Positions 32,106 through 43,952 of a stretch of 64,000 nt of DNA are shown one piece after another. Within the stretch, counting starts at the first letter, position 1. The number at the start of each line of letters is the position of its first letter. Both the position numbers and the translations under genes were made by a program. The notes beneath the pieces were generated by a model. It saw only the letters and a list, made by a program, of their open reading frames with translations. It was not told the origin of the DNA and made no database searches. The stretch lies in the NCBI GenBank assembly GCA_033964015.1, contig CM066920.1, positions 310,001 to 374,000 of the forward strand, in the 5' to 3' direction. This DNA is from Scolanthus callimorphus. Its lineage: Eukaryota > Cnidaria > Anthozoa > Actiniaria > Edwardsiidae.

Positions 32106-35100
32106 CTGTCCTTTATCGCACGCCGGCTGTTTTGCAGCGTGGGAACTTTATCCTTTCGAATAAACATTAATGAAAAATCCCCGCCTTTTGCACGTAGTCT
32201 TCGCGCCGGCCTGAGGAAAACAATGGCTGATATTTGACTCACAACTCTAGGCTTTCATAGCTTCAGGAAGCAGGATTAGAATGGCTGATTGTATCGCCTA
32301 CTTTCGTACAAAACAAAAACAATAACTTCTCACTTGGCCATTAAGATGTACATCCAATCATATTTTAGAACCTGAAAATACTTAGGGGTAAAAAGATATG
32401 CTAAAACACTCAGGATGTGCTAGGGGTTTAGAAGGTGACGTTTACCGATGTCAGCAGTCTCTTAGACTCTTCATACCCTCCATTAGAATAAAGACGCGCG
32501 TGCTAAATGCGAGCAGTCTTTATTAGTTTATACATTCTTATGGTGTAAACATTAGTTTCCCTTTTCCGACTCTTATTTGCCAAAAGAGTATACTGGTCTT
32601 CGAGGTTCCGCTGTTACTGCAACGATCATACACCTCAACATAGAGATTTGCAGTCTAAACAACGAAATCCAACTCATCGCTTGCTTTCCGCATATAGCAC
32701 AGTTGTACAGATATATTGCATCGAGCTTGGTGAAAGGCGCTCCCGCGAGAAGCTTACAGGCCTTAACCGGAATTTATGGCTATATTGTTGATTAATATTG
32801 TAGAAAGAAGCCCCCCCCCCCTACACACCACGTACACGGTGTCAATGTTCAGACTATGTACAAGGTCTAACAGCTGTTTTCGGTATGAAATGAAAACATG
32901 AAATGTTAGCAATTGTATACCGCAAATTAACATACGTATTAGATCAAATGCGGTTTACCGTTGTGATGTCTGATCGGACTACAATATTTTACCGCAGTTT
33001 ACAATCGTGAGTGGGATATATTATAGTGTAGTACGTTCTGTGGTAAGTTGAACATCCCTCATATACAGGTTAGGTGTAGTGGAATGAGAGATGGGACCTC
33101 AGTTTATTGTCTCATCCGAAAGACGTGGGCCCAGGCCCAGGAGAGGCAAGCGCGACAACGGTGAGAGGCAACCACCGTAACGCTGCACCACCCACAGCGG
33201 TGGTAATCCAGAGAACTGGATCACTACGACTTGAAAATGACGCATGAGTAACAAAATTGTTCCAAGACGCCGTCAAGCGAGATTTTTAGTACAGAGGAAC
33301 AGCTTCGAATTACGTTGTTCCGCTTTATGGTTTCCACAGCAGAAGGTTCCGACTAGACAGCCTTTCAATACACTCACTGGGCATATGGTTTCAAAAACGA
33401 ATTAGTTGTTTTACACGCGCGTTCTAGAAATAAATTGCATTCTCGGCATTTGCATTTCCTCGTTTGGTTGCTTTGCCAGAACTAATAAATCTTTACGGGC
33501 AGATCTTTGTAGGGAAAATGAGGAATGGTATTTCCCTGTTTGGAGTCTATTACTCAAGAAAACCTTCTTTACTTTTAAAACCAATCTCTCTTTTATGAAG
33601 CCTGTAGCGCCACAGTTTTGAAAGAGATTACCGCCTGCACGCAGTGCCAGGGGGTAAGATCAGCTTTCGTAAATAAACATGTGTACCTGCATCGCACTTA
33701 TTGTTCGACACTTGTTACTTTTCTTTGCCGCAAATATAAAGCGCGTTTAATCTATATATGTGCACTTGTTTAACGTGTAACGCTCCGACACCTTATTGGC
33801 GAAGATTTACATAGAGGGGTGTATATCTTTCACTATTTTTGGGCTTCACGTGACATGAACCATTATATAACATTGTGCTTTATACTATGTGGTTTTGTTT
33901 CACGTGAATGTTTAAGCAATTCTTTCATACAAAAGGCTTAAATAACGGAGGCTGTAAATACCAGACTATCTGAGCTACAACAATCATAGAATCTATGCTT
34001 GATCTAGTCAGAGATTAACGATCAGTCATTCTTTCTCCTACACAGACACCACCATTATGAGTATAAGATTTCATACAAACATGCAAAAGACACAAATGTC
34101 CGTCATTTATTTCTTACGGAACTGCGATGCTAAGGTCTCTGTAAAGGCATTCGACGTGCTTACGGAAAAAAAAATTCTCGTCGCGTCGCAATTTATGCTA
34201 TGATAATCAGCTATATATCATTTCAAAGCTAAAGGATTGCTCGACCTTATGAAATTGTTCAGTTTACTTGAGAAGCTCCAGACCATTAGCGTTTTGTTGC
34301 ACAATTTCACACTTTGTCGGATTTTAGTCTCGGAGAAATTAACTGCAAAACCGTGTGAGCGATTTTCGATATTTTGCATATTTACGAAAATATTAGGGCC
34401 CCAATTGAAAGTTTCATTTTTTTAAATTTGTGGCCGCAAAATTAATCCAAAAAAACTTTTTCAAGTAAAAAATAAAAATTCCCTCGCACGGTTTTTAGGT
34501 GTTATCATTTTTTAGTATATAAATCAGTGAATAGTCATTTTCGCGCGCTCTGATTGGTTCCTCAACTAGTATATCCATCGCTATTCACCTCCCCTTCGGG
34601 AGACAGTGAAAATATGACGCCGATATCTTAAATCGTGCGAGGTCAGGAGCTTCGCGAAGGTGAAAATTTGACTTAAAATTAAGTGCTAGAAAAAGCGTGT
34701 AAAGTTTAATTAAATTGTAGAAAATGAGTGGTGGAAAATACAAAAGAATGGGCTATTGAAGCCTAGGAAAACAGTCGACGCGTCATACGAGGTTTTTCAG
34801 GATGAACTTCAGGAAAAAATGTCATATGAATTTTTAAATTTTTACCTTTCCCGAGACCTTAACAGGAGTTTTCCTTTTCTCGGCATCACAGGCTATAATT
34901 AAAATACGTGGGTAAGCTGTAAATGTTAAAGAAGGTTTTGATAGGATTTTCATACTGCAAGTAATTATGTTTGTCTTCCGAAACATCCCAAGGCAGAATC
35001 TTTATATCACATGCAATCAGTGATATTATGCGCTATCTAGTATGGTCAAAAATAGGATAATATGGTTCATAGAGGCTATGGTCCATTTTATTTAACAACT

Positions 35101-38100
35101 ACAAGGCTTTTATATTTCAATGTAAATATTCTAGAGAAAAAGCAAACTAGAAATACTTTTAGGAAATCTTTCGATAAACCATGACTAGTTCAATATAAGC
35201 TAACTCCTCCATTCCTTGGCTTCGTTATGGGATTCTTGGAAACAATAATTGGTATTTGTTCGAGGTGCTCTCCAGCTCCTTGGCATAATCTTGAAAACTC
35301 CTTCACCATATCTCACATGGTTGTAGGTTTTGTAGACCGTGACTCAACAGCCTAAGGACAAGGCATAAACGCCGCCACTATCGCCGATAGGAAACTATTG
35401 TCTTCCTTCGTTTGAATTAGAAAATGCTAGTGGTAAGAGCCGCGCTTGTACTAGGTCTTCGGCTCAATAAGATCTAAAAATAGGCTTGCACTATTTCGAG
35501 AAACAAGATACGAAGATACAGAGATACAAGGATATCAGGTTTCCAAAAAGAAGTACGTGACTGTAACGTGACAAACGCCGGATGCGACTCGAAGCAAGAA
35601 GCATAATCCGAGATTTTTTTAAATATATCATTGTACTTCCTGAAATTATGTTTATCTTTGCAACATGTTGTTAGGGCAATGAGTCATTGCCAAAGAGAGC
35701 AAGAAGGCGATACTGTCGTGGAGGGATATTGACGCTCGCGCGACGTGAATATAATCTTCGCTCTCTTTCAAGTTTTGATCAGTTCTCCCAACATCCCCCT
35801 CGTGTTTGTAAGAAACCAGAGAGCACGCGGAAAGTACTTTTATTGCTTAATTATTGTATTGTTGTATTGAAATGCTGTGTGTCGATGAGATAAAGCGAAG
35901 TCAAAAGCGACAAACAACGAAGCGGCGAGCTGCGGGAATTGAGTTCGCTTTTCTGGTCATTTTTATCCTCAAAAGACAAATAAATTGAATTTCTCGTCAG
36001 AAATAGTCGCGATAATGCTTGGATATCTGAATTCAATGGTGATATATATGAAGTCAGTCATGCGAGATAGCCCTACCCCCAGAGTTGACCCTCCTCATGT
36101 AAAGGAGGGCTCTCTCTTCTATGTAATCAAGGCAGACTCGAAAAAGCTAAAATGAAGATTTCTTTGTAGCTTAATAAAAATGGATACGCCCTTTCCTCTT
36201 CAAAGACGTGATTCTAGTTTCAACCACAGAGAGCATGACTACTCTTCTCAATAAGGTGATTGTGGAGTACCTCATAGCCGTAACGCTGAAGGATTGCACA
36301 CGGACTCGCGGAGTCTCTGGGTATACAGGTGTTATATTCAGATCACGGGGTCCTGCCAACAATTCCCTTGTACATGCCTATTGTTAAGTGGCAAATTTTA
36401 TTATGGAAATGCATGCCACGGAAATCGTTTCTCGACGATTATTAAAGCTAGTTCTTCTCCTTTGATATCTTGGCATTTTCATTACTATTAATATCATTTC
36501 GATGCCTGTGGCAAGTCTTTCGTTCGCTTTTATTGCATGTGAACGTTGGGAGAAAAGGTTGTTTCAATGGATGTTATTATTTTCATTACGCGAACATCAG
36601 CATGTTTTTACATTATTTTCGATAATGTATTAATTGAATAATTACTAGAAACAAATTAAAACCTTACTTCGGGCAAAGAACTGGCACGTTTTTACTGTGC
36701 CAACCCGTTAGGTACGACCAGCGCAATGGAAAGTGGCCTTCTTTGCAAAACCATATATATATATTTATATATGCTGACACGTCTATTTATCACGTCAAAA
36801 TGAAAAAGAAAAACATTCTCACCACATTCGACAACCTAGAGTTTAATTTAGATTAACTGAGTGAAAGGCTTAACGCTTATTTACTGCCGGAACGTAGCAG
36901 AGGTTATCAGCTATTTTGAACAAGCGTAGGCTTGTAGTCAGCCGGGCAAACTTCGGTATCTATCACCAACACGAACGTAGTAACAAATCCAGGACGTCAT
37001 CAATGACGTCTCTAAGCAGATGCTTCAATTGCCCCCGGCATACAAATCAAATGGTCGGCCACCTAACAAATCAGTGAGTCGTTAAAGTGATCCTCCGTGT
37101 TGGGACATGCGCGCTACCTACCGTAAAAATTCAAATTCAAAGGCGAAGACAGGGTAAAATCGTCCGAAAGTTCGCGCGACTTAAAATGAATTCTCGAGCC
37201 TCTAAGATATTGCAAGAAAATGCAACCGTTGTGGTATAGAGCAATTTTACGATCGAAAAAAAAAAATGAAATGAATTTCGTGGATTGCCCCTGGCATCTT
37301 ATCCAAAACAAAAGGTAGGAAATTGAGGCGTAAACTTTATCTGCACATTTTAAGCAAATGAAAAGCCCGTAAAATAAAATGGGGCATAACACTGATACAA
37401 TCGATTTAAAAATACTTGTGTAAGGAGAGAGCGTGAGTTTTATCAAAATAAAATATATAGGCAAATCGACAAGTAACTGAGGTAGCGTTAGAGAAAAGTT
37501 GTGCAAATGTAACCGTCTGCGTTTTGGACATTATCATATTAAGATTACGAAGAGGGCTTTAAACAAGAATGTCAAGAACTCTGCATTATGATAGCTCACA
37601 GAATTGAATAACCTCGGGAAGACTGTGCATCTTCAATAAACACTCAATTTCCAAGAAACATTTTTCCATTTCTCCAATCTTCTTACCACCACAAGAAAAA
37701 TACAGACGACTGGAGGAGCATTCAAGGAGGCAGATTTAAGGGAGAATGGTGGAAAATATTTTACAGTTTCAATGTTCGAAAGGAAGGACTGCTTCTTCGT
37801 CCCTCTTAAATTGCCTCAGTAAAGTGAAATTGATTATCTAAAAAAGGATTACGCTATTGCAAACTGATAAATATCAGTGAAATGAGAGCAGAAACACAAA
37901 GCAGAATATACAAAATGCTCACTACAAAAAATAAATATATGCTATTGTAGAACTTCATGTTGCTTACAACTAACCATCTGTCACAGCACAATGCATGTAG
38001 AAATTACGAATTATGAAATGTAGGATCAGATTTACCAGATTTACTTTTATGACAGGAACTGGGTAGTATCTTTTCATAATCATGCCCTTCGGTTCATGCA

Positions 38101-38683
38101 CCGCCCCGGTTATATAACAAAAAAAGTATTTTCAGTCCTAAAAGCATGTACAGATAAGAATACAGCACATGATCTGTATTAACAACTAACTCGCACTGGC
38201 TATTTGAATAACATAATAACACTTTTAATTTTTCCGCTCTTTTCGCAGTCTCATTGGAAACGGATTTGTCGATCCTATACTTGAAGTCAAAAGTAAACAG
38301 GAACATTTTGCGGCGAGGTAATTTCCTATGGGCTCAGAACTTTATTCCGGTAGGTTAATTAACTCCAAAGTCCTGTGTCAATAAAGTGTAATGAAATGAT
38401 GAGCTTGTGGGAGGGGCAATGTATTGAATGACTTTGACGGCAAAAGTACTTTTTCTCGGCTTATTCAAACTTCAAAGGGAATATTATGTATAGTGTTATC
38501 GGCTTAAGTGCAAACACAAAAAGAAACTGAATATCACAGAATTATATCGTTATTATCGAATAAGCAGCACAATCTACAGACATATTTTGCAGTTGGATGA
38601 GATTATTTCACCAAGGGAATGATAACCAGGGGATTTAAAGTGTAATTAAATAGGAAAAGTTATTAGCTGATGCATTACAGTGC
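32106..38683. other. 6.5 kb without a recognised gene
   Basis: I see no coding sequence I can support. Noted: a C12 run at about 32809-32821; a segment at about 33070-33235 whose minus strand has GGATGAGACAATAAACTGAGG, a wording I associate with dispersed cnidarian repeats; GCGCGCTCTGATTGGTT near 34540, as in MITE ends; and a TA-rich run at about 36753-36774. An AT-rich 130-codon minus frame at 37114-37506 is hydrophobic but has no family features. Confidence 0.45.
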
Positions 38684-39040
38684 ACAATAGTGCACTGTAA
38701 GGCCTAGTACAAACGTAGATCCTAGTTCTAGTCGCACCAATTTATTCTGTTGTATTTCTGTTCTTTGATATACAAAAATCAATAATTTCGAAGGATGTAG
38801 GAGCATAGTTTAAAACAACATATCGATCGTGCAAAAGAAGGGGGTAACAAGTCTGATTTAAGAAAGAAGCATTTGAAAGTAACAATTATGTGCGACTCTA
38901 GTTGAAGTCTAGTTTGAGTCTAGTACACGTTCCTAATGCAAATGAGCCGAAACAATTGCCTTAACTAAACAGGAAATTGACATTTGGTGCGACTAGAATC
39001 AGGATCGACGTCTGTACTAGGCCTTACAGTGCACTATTGT
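38684..39040. mobile_element. MITE with TAAGGCCTAGTAC ends
   Basis: Left end ACAATAGTGCACTGTAAGGC and right end GCCTTACAGTGCACTATTGT are perfect inverse complements; inside them TAGTTCTAGTCGCACCAA pairs with TTGGTGCGACTAGAATCA with few changes. It is 357 bp long and non-coding. Its inner arm resembles the small element at 41489-41772 (GTCGCACTAA). Confidence 0.85.
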
Positions 39041-39057
39041 TGACATTGGTATTTTAT

Positions 39058-39750
39058 TATATAGATTTAGCCACTGGCTAAAAGCGGAGCTCCCGGTTAC
39101 ATATTTTTCTGTGTTAATGAGACAAGAGGTTGCCATTGTATATAGCCTGTGACCGTCATACCACGTGACCAAACACTTGCACCCCCCATTGCCACTTAAA
39201 TAATTTCACCCAAGTTTGGTTCCCTGAGGTTCATCCCTTCCCAAGATTGATACCTTTTCTGGTTTAATGACGTCATCGTTGACGTCATACTGACGTGATC
39301 ACGCCGTTACACCCCCTTATCACTTAGACAACTTTACCCAAGTTTGGTTGTTTGAGGTTCATTCCTTCCCAAGATATAAACTTTAGTCTCGTTTGATGGC
39401 ATCATCGATGACGTCATACCACGTGACCACGCAGTTGCATCCCCCTTGCCACTTACACAACTTAACCCAAGTTTGGTTGTCTGAGGCGTCATACCACGTG
39501 ACTATGTAGTTGGACCCTCCCTGCCACTTAGACAACTTTACCCAAGTTTGGCTGTGTGAGGTTCATCCCTTCCTAAGATATAAACCTTTTTTCGTTTGAT
39601 GACGTTTGGGTTGCCTGTGTGACGTCGGACGGACGCACAAACCGAAAGTCCATCACAAAACAGGTCGACGCATATACACTTTTGTGTTGTTTCCTTTCCT
39701 CCTGCATGTAGCTATGGGGCTCCGCTACGCGGGCACCGAGCTCCGCTATG
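39058..39750 (-). mobile_element. Element with CRE-palindrome tandem repeats, copy 1 (minus orientation)
   Basis: Left end TTTAGCCACTGGCTAAAAGC followed by GGAGCTCCCGGTTACATATT; right end has GGCTCCGCTACGCGG and GAGCTCCGCTATG. In between are four to five diverged copies of a unit of about 110-120 bp: CCACGTGACCA, TTGCCACTTA, ACCCAAGTTTGGTT, GAGGTTCATCCCTTCCCAAG, TGATGACGTCATCG. The same element in the other orientation occupies 46696-50446. No transposase is coded. Confidence 0.8.
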
Positions 39751-40339
39751 AGTAAATGGACACAAGCAGACGTTTATTGTACCCCCGATAAGTACAAGGA
39801 ATATATCGAAATTCATGGATCTATTGCTTATCTAAAAACAATTTGCAAAGAGAACTATGGTGAAACGTGTAAACATTTCAGGACGTAGTAAAAACGAGGC
39901 ACCAATTCCGCAAATAAAATTCGTGAGTTTATAAACTGGCCTGAGGAACGAACATCGTGCTGAAACACTTTTCGTTGTAGCGTTGTCTCGCGTACTTACT
40001 AATCTATCTCTGAAAGGAACATCAAACTGATTTGCTAATTATTTCCACATTGTCAACACCATGACGAATGCCCCATTCTCGAACCCAGAGCTCCCCGGTT
40101 CGTCACCTCGCAGGGGAGGCTCTGCTGACAGCCATTGACACATGCGCGAGATTTGATACAGAGCCGCTGAGAGAAACAACTTTCTGCGCATGCCCCAACG
40201 TTCAAAATCAGCCAATCAGCGTAGGCCCTTAAATACATGTCCCCTGAGCCTCCCCCGCAAGCAGACAAGCCGGAGAGCTCTAGGTACGAGAATGCGGATG
40301 CCCGTACTTTGTGCTCTGCGCATGCGTTTTCGTACGATA
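39751..40339. other. Spacer without a recognised gene
   Basis: Nothing clear. An open minus frame at 40053-40433 runs into the neighbouring minisatellite and has no motif. Confidence 0.4.
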
Positions 40340-40612
40340 GAGATTTTGGTCTGCCAGACTCTATTTGAACCCTTCCATGCAAAAGATCTTGGTGTACCAA
40401 ACTAGCAAACTCTATTTGATCTTGGTGTACCAAACTCTATTTGAACCCTCCCCATGTTTAAGATCTTGGTGTACCAGACTCTATTTGAACCCTCCCCCAT
40501 GCGTAAGATCTTGGTGTACCAAACTCTATTTGAACCCTCCCCCATGCGTAAGATCTTGGTGTACCAGACTCTATTTGAACCCTCCCATGCGAAAGATTTT
40601 GGTAGACCAGAC
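40340..40612 (+). repeat. 45-bp minisatellite, about six copies
   Basis: Units of AAGATCTTGGTGTACCAAAC plus TCTATTTGAACCCTCCCCCA plus five bases. The first units are shortened and rearranged, the middle ones nearly identical. As 45 is a multiple of three and the unit has no stop in several frames, it gives 15-residue repeats in open frames on both strands. That is a by-product, not evidence for a protein. Confidence 0.95.
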
Positions 40613-40815
40613 TCTATCAATTGTTTTATCTCACGGGTGACCCAAGGGATTGATTTTGCACGAACCCGTTTATTTCGAATGGGCGCGTGTCGATCTAGTA
40701 CTTCCATAAATCTAGTCTTCCACGCATGTGCCAAGCCGCATTCGGGTCATCACATTCGCATACAGTGTTGTCCCAAGGGACATAATCAAGATCAGAAATA
40801 AAGTCTTCAGACTTG
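40613..40815 (-). pseudogene. LINE fragment, linker between endonuclease and reverse transcriptase
   Basis: On the minus strand D-Y-V-P-W-D and W-K-T-R-F-M-E-V-L-D-R-H-A-P-I-R-N-K-R-V-R, then P-W-V-T-R-E-I-K-Q-L-I, match the linker region of CR1/L2-type LINE proteins, where the phrase D-x-H-A-P and P-W-x-x-x-x-x-K are conserved. A one-base frame change lies near 40730. The fragment ends exactly where the 45-bp minisatellite begins. Confidence 0.75.
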
Positions 40816-41439
40816 ACATTTTTTAAATGTCTTATTTCTTTTACCACCGGTCGGGTTTTAGCATAGTTTATAGAGGGGAATGGTTAGGAAGCCCGGCAAA
40901 CTTCAAAGGAACAACACAATAGCGTGGGTTGGATGTTCAGAGGGGCTATCACGTGACATTGAGAGTGCACAATCTTTTGTTTCAAGCTCATATGATGTGC
41001 GTAGGTGAAAGTACACTTGCATCTTATTGGCTGGATTTTGGTACTCATGTACCGTGACAGTGCACAGACAAAAGGATTCCACAGAAAAACTGAACAAAGA
41101 GATAGTACAATAACAGGGTGTCAGGTTTCCTAACCATTCCACTCGATTAACTTTGGTTTTAGGAATGACAAATTTCCGACTAGCGTAGACAATTTCAAAA
41201 TGGCGGCGATGGCAACTTTGTCCCTCGCTTAAGAAATCGCTTGAATTAGAACTTAGCCCATGATGAATCTTTTCCAACCAAAACACGCCCACTGTCGAGA
41301 TATCCACCTTCTCTTCAGGATTGTGAACTTTTGGCGGCACAGCTTCAGGGCTAAACGGAGTGAGTGCGGACGATTTAACCAATCAGAAACGTTTGCACAG
41401 ACAAGCCGATAATAGTATAGATAATCAAGAACTTTCTAT
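40816..41439. other. Spacer without a recognised gene
   Basis: A 159-codon open minus frame (40903-41382) has no recognisable motif. The opposite strand has AAAATGGCGGCGATGG at about 41198. CACGTGACATTG and AACCAATCAGAAACG are words common in coral repeats. I would not call a gene. Confidence 0.4.
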
Positions 41440-41936
41440 TGCTTTGTATTGGAACGGCGCGAGTGAAGTTCGGCGTTTACCGTAGGCATTAGACGTCGAA
41501 CTTAATTCTTGTCGCACTAAATGTCAATTTCCCATTGTTTAGCTAGTTAGAGCTATTGTCTTGAGCTCATTTGCATTAAGAACGGCACTATCTGCCGTGC
41601 CAGCTAAATTAGAATTTTGAATCCTTCCAGCGCTCCTAAAATCAAGGCTGAGATCTTCTCCATTGGCCAGACAGATTATATTAACCTCATAAAATCACTC
41701 ATATTGAGATAACTTTTCACTGGCTAATAAACCCAGTCAATTTAGTGCGACAGAATTAAGTTCGACGTCTAAAACTACCCTAAGGCCTACGGCAAACGCC
41801 GAACTTCAGCCGCTCTTCTTCTGTCGAACCTTTCCTTTTTCAAAGGATGCCGCTTCATTATACTTTATAATCAAGAAATTTCTATTGTTTTGTATTGGAA
41901 GGGCGCGACTCTGGCACGGCGTTTGCCGTAGGCCTA
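41440..41936. mobile_element. MITE of the GGCCTACGGC family carrying another MITE
   Basis: 41781-41936 is a full copy of the MITE at 24669-24821. To its left, 41440-41488 (TGTATTGGAACGGCGCGAGT, GAAGTTCGGCGTTTACCGTA) is the end of another copy. Between the two lies a separate element, 41489-41772. Confidence 0.7.
41489..41772. mobile_element. MITE with TTAGACGTCGAACTTAATTC ends
   Basis: Left end 41489-41519 and right end 41742-41772 are inverse complements over about 31 bases (TTAGACGTCGAACTTAATTC and its reverse), 284 bp overall, non-coding. Confidence 0.85.
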
Positions 41937-42175
41937 ACTCGCGCTGGCTCTTTTATCAATTGGTCTAATTTGAAAATTGAGGATAAAAATTGTAGACGCC
42001 TTGTATGATTTTCCAATGGAAATTTTTTCTAGTACGACCTGAATATGAAATTAGGGCCTTAGATTGTGACTTCTAAAAATGTTTTCAAGAACATCGGTTC
42101 TCAATAACATTAAAATACATCATTTAAGTAGGATTTGAAAAAAGAATGATAAAAATAGAGGAGAAAACACAAACG

Positions 42176-42650
42176 TTATGGCATTGAGTTTGCCGTCGCA
42201 ACTTTGTGCTCTAGACACAGTTGGGTGCATTTTGAATGAGTCACCTTAAATCTCCCGACACTGTAAATGATATAGATTCCTTGTGGTAGATTGCCACGCC
42301 TCCCCACCCCTAACAAGATTGTTACGTAGAATATTATATCCTGGGATTGAAAGGTCAGCACCAGATATCAAATCACCAACTTTCGTCTTATTGATTGCTA
42401 GCAATTCCACGTCCGATTTATTCAATATATGACAAATCTCATCAAAATGCCCTAAAAGACTATTGATATTAATCGATGCGAATTTAAATCCGTTCAACTT
42501 AGTAATACCATGCAATTGAGTACCTGTATCTGGTGCAGAGCTACGCTGATTTACTAGCGGTCTGCTCGGTCTGTATTGGTAGGGCTGTGGATTGATGCAC
42601 TGAAATGACGTCATAATGCAAGACAATAGGTTTGTTAGCAACAGCGAGTT
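42176..42650 (-). pseudogene. LINE endonuclease relic, N-terminal part
   Basis: On the minus strand the frame from 42641 has F-K-F-A-S-I-N-I-N-S-L, then L-L-A-I-N-K-T-K and I-P-G-Y-N-I-L-R, the opening of the EEP endonuclease of CR1/L2-type LINEs. The catalytic Glu of the usual E-T-x motif is replaced by Lys here (N-K-T-K). A frameshift near 42290 follows, then homology fades near 42180. The first 35 residues are a plausible N-terminal extension. Confidence 0.75.
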
Positions 42651-43844
42651 CTTTTCTTCGCATTGTTTTATATTTTACCATTCATTACAAGAATTCTTTC
42701 GAAAACTTTTAACAAGTGATTATTCAGACTGCACTTTATATTGAAGACTTTCAATTCAGTTATGGAAAAATTTCGCATCGAGTGTTCATGAACAATATTA
42801 GAATCAATCGTGTGTAGAATCAATTTGTGTGAGTTGCGCTTCCATACATACATACATTACTTTATTTATCCTCGAATTTTAGATAGCGGAAATAGCTAAT
42901 ATCTCCGATGATAACAAATGAAAAGCTCGAGAGAAAGGACACGTGTATTCAAATGGTAAATCATTGCGTCAAATTAGAGTAGGTATCTTGACTTCAAGTT
43001 TAGAGTAGGAAATTCTATTATATTGCTTGCAGCCGAGCTTGTTGTCTCCTTTTCAACCGTTCAACATCCTATTCAAGTGAATAATAACCTACTCGTGTGA
43101 ACAGCCCGTCACACATCCTGCCCGAGAGGAAATCAAACAAGAAGTCAACCCTAAACAGTCATTGACAAAACTGTCTCCTTCTTTGACTCACTGTAATCAC
43201 AATGTATGGAATGTCAAAACCAAATCAACAGTGTGACGTATTCAAGTTTCGAGGCGTGCTGAAAGAGCCACCTGTGCTATTCACTACTTGAGACTAAAAC
43301 TGTGACAGAGGGCTGCAAAATGTTGACCGAGTATTTCGGCACGTAAACTTCGTTACACTTTTTTAATCAAAGATTGTACAATATTTGATCGCCACACATT
43401 TCAAACCCTCATATAATTTTTAACAGAAGGTACCAAACTTGATAAAAAAAGTCATTTAAATGTACCGTTTAGAGCAATTAGCCATAAATATTTTTTGTTC
43501 AAAAATGAGTTATTACTGAGGGCCATGTCTTGAATTAATTAAAACAACATCGTACTAGCTTCGTTTCTTAGTCTTTAGCCTAAACAGCCTCCTTTTTTGG
43601 TATATTGCCAGTTTTCCAATGAGCACCTTTGTGTATCAATTTCACAGCCTTCTTTACACAAACTTCTGAACGTAATCAAAAGTGTATCCCATAACGGAAA
43701 AGTCTCGTTGACAAGATTCCGTGTTTACAAGCTAAATTAGATTACCATTGGTTAGATTTCCCCGACGTAGGTAAAACGGTCTAGCGGCGGAAATCAAATT
43801 GTTTAACAACCTCACATCTTTGGAAGAAAATGATTTAGGTGAAT
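42651..43844. other. Non-genic stretch upstream of the three-core peptide gene
   Basis: AT-rich, without coding signals that I can support. It should contain the regulatory region of the gene at 43953, but no binding sites could be named. Confidence 0.4.
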
Positions 43845-43852
43845 CATAAATA
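43845..43852 (+). promoter_or_regulatory. TATA-like box of the three-core peptide gene
   Basis: CATAAATA about 100 bases upstream of the start codon, the same spacing as the TATA-like box of the related gene at 20822. Confidence 0.5.
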
Positions 43853-43952
43853 ATGGCAAGAACCATTCAGTGAGTCACTCGATAGTCACTCCATTCACTG
43901 GTGGAAAGCATACTTTGGAAAAGCGCACAAATAACTAACCCAAGAAATAAGT

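Noticed and set aside
37114..37506. Hydrophobic open frame of 130 codons on the minus strand
   Set aside because: Low-complexity, AT-rich hydrophobic translation without topology or motif of a known membrane protein, no promoter or splice context.
40903..41382. Open frame of 159 codons on the minus strand
   Set aside because: No recognisable motif; words on the opposite strand resemble dispersed repeats.
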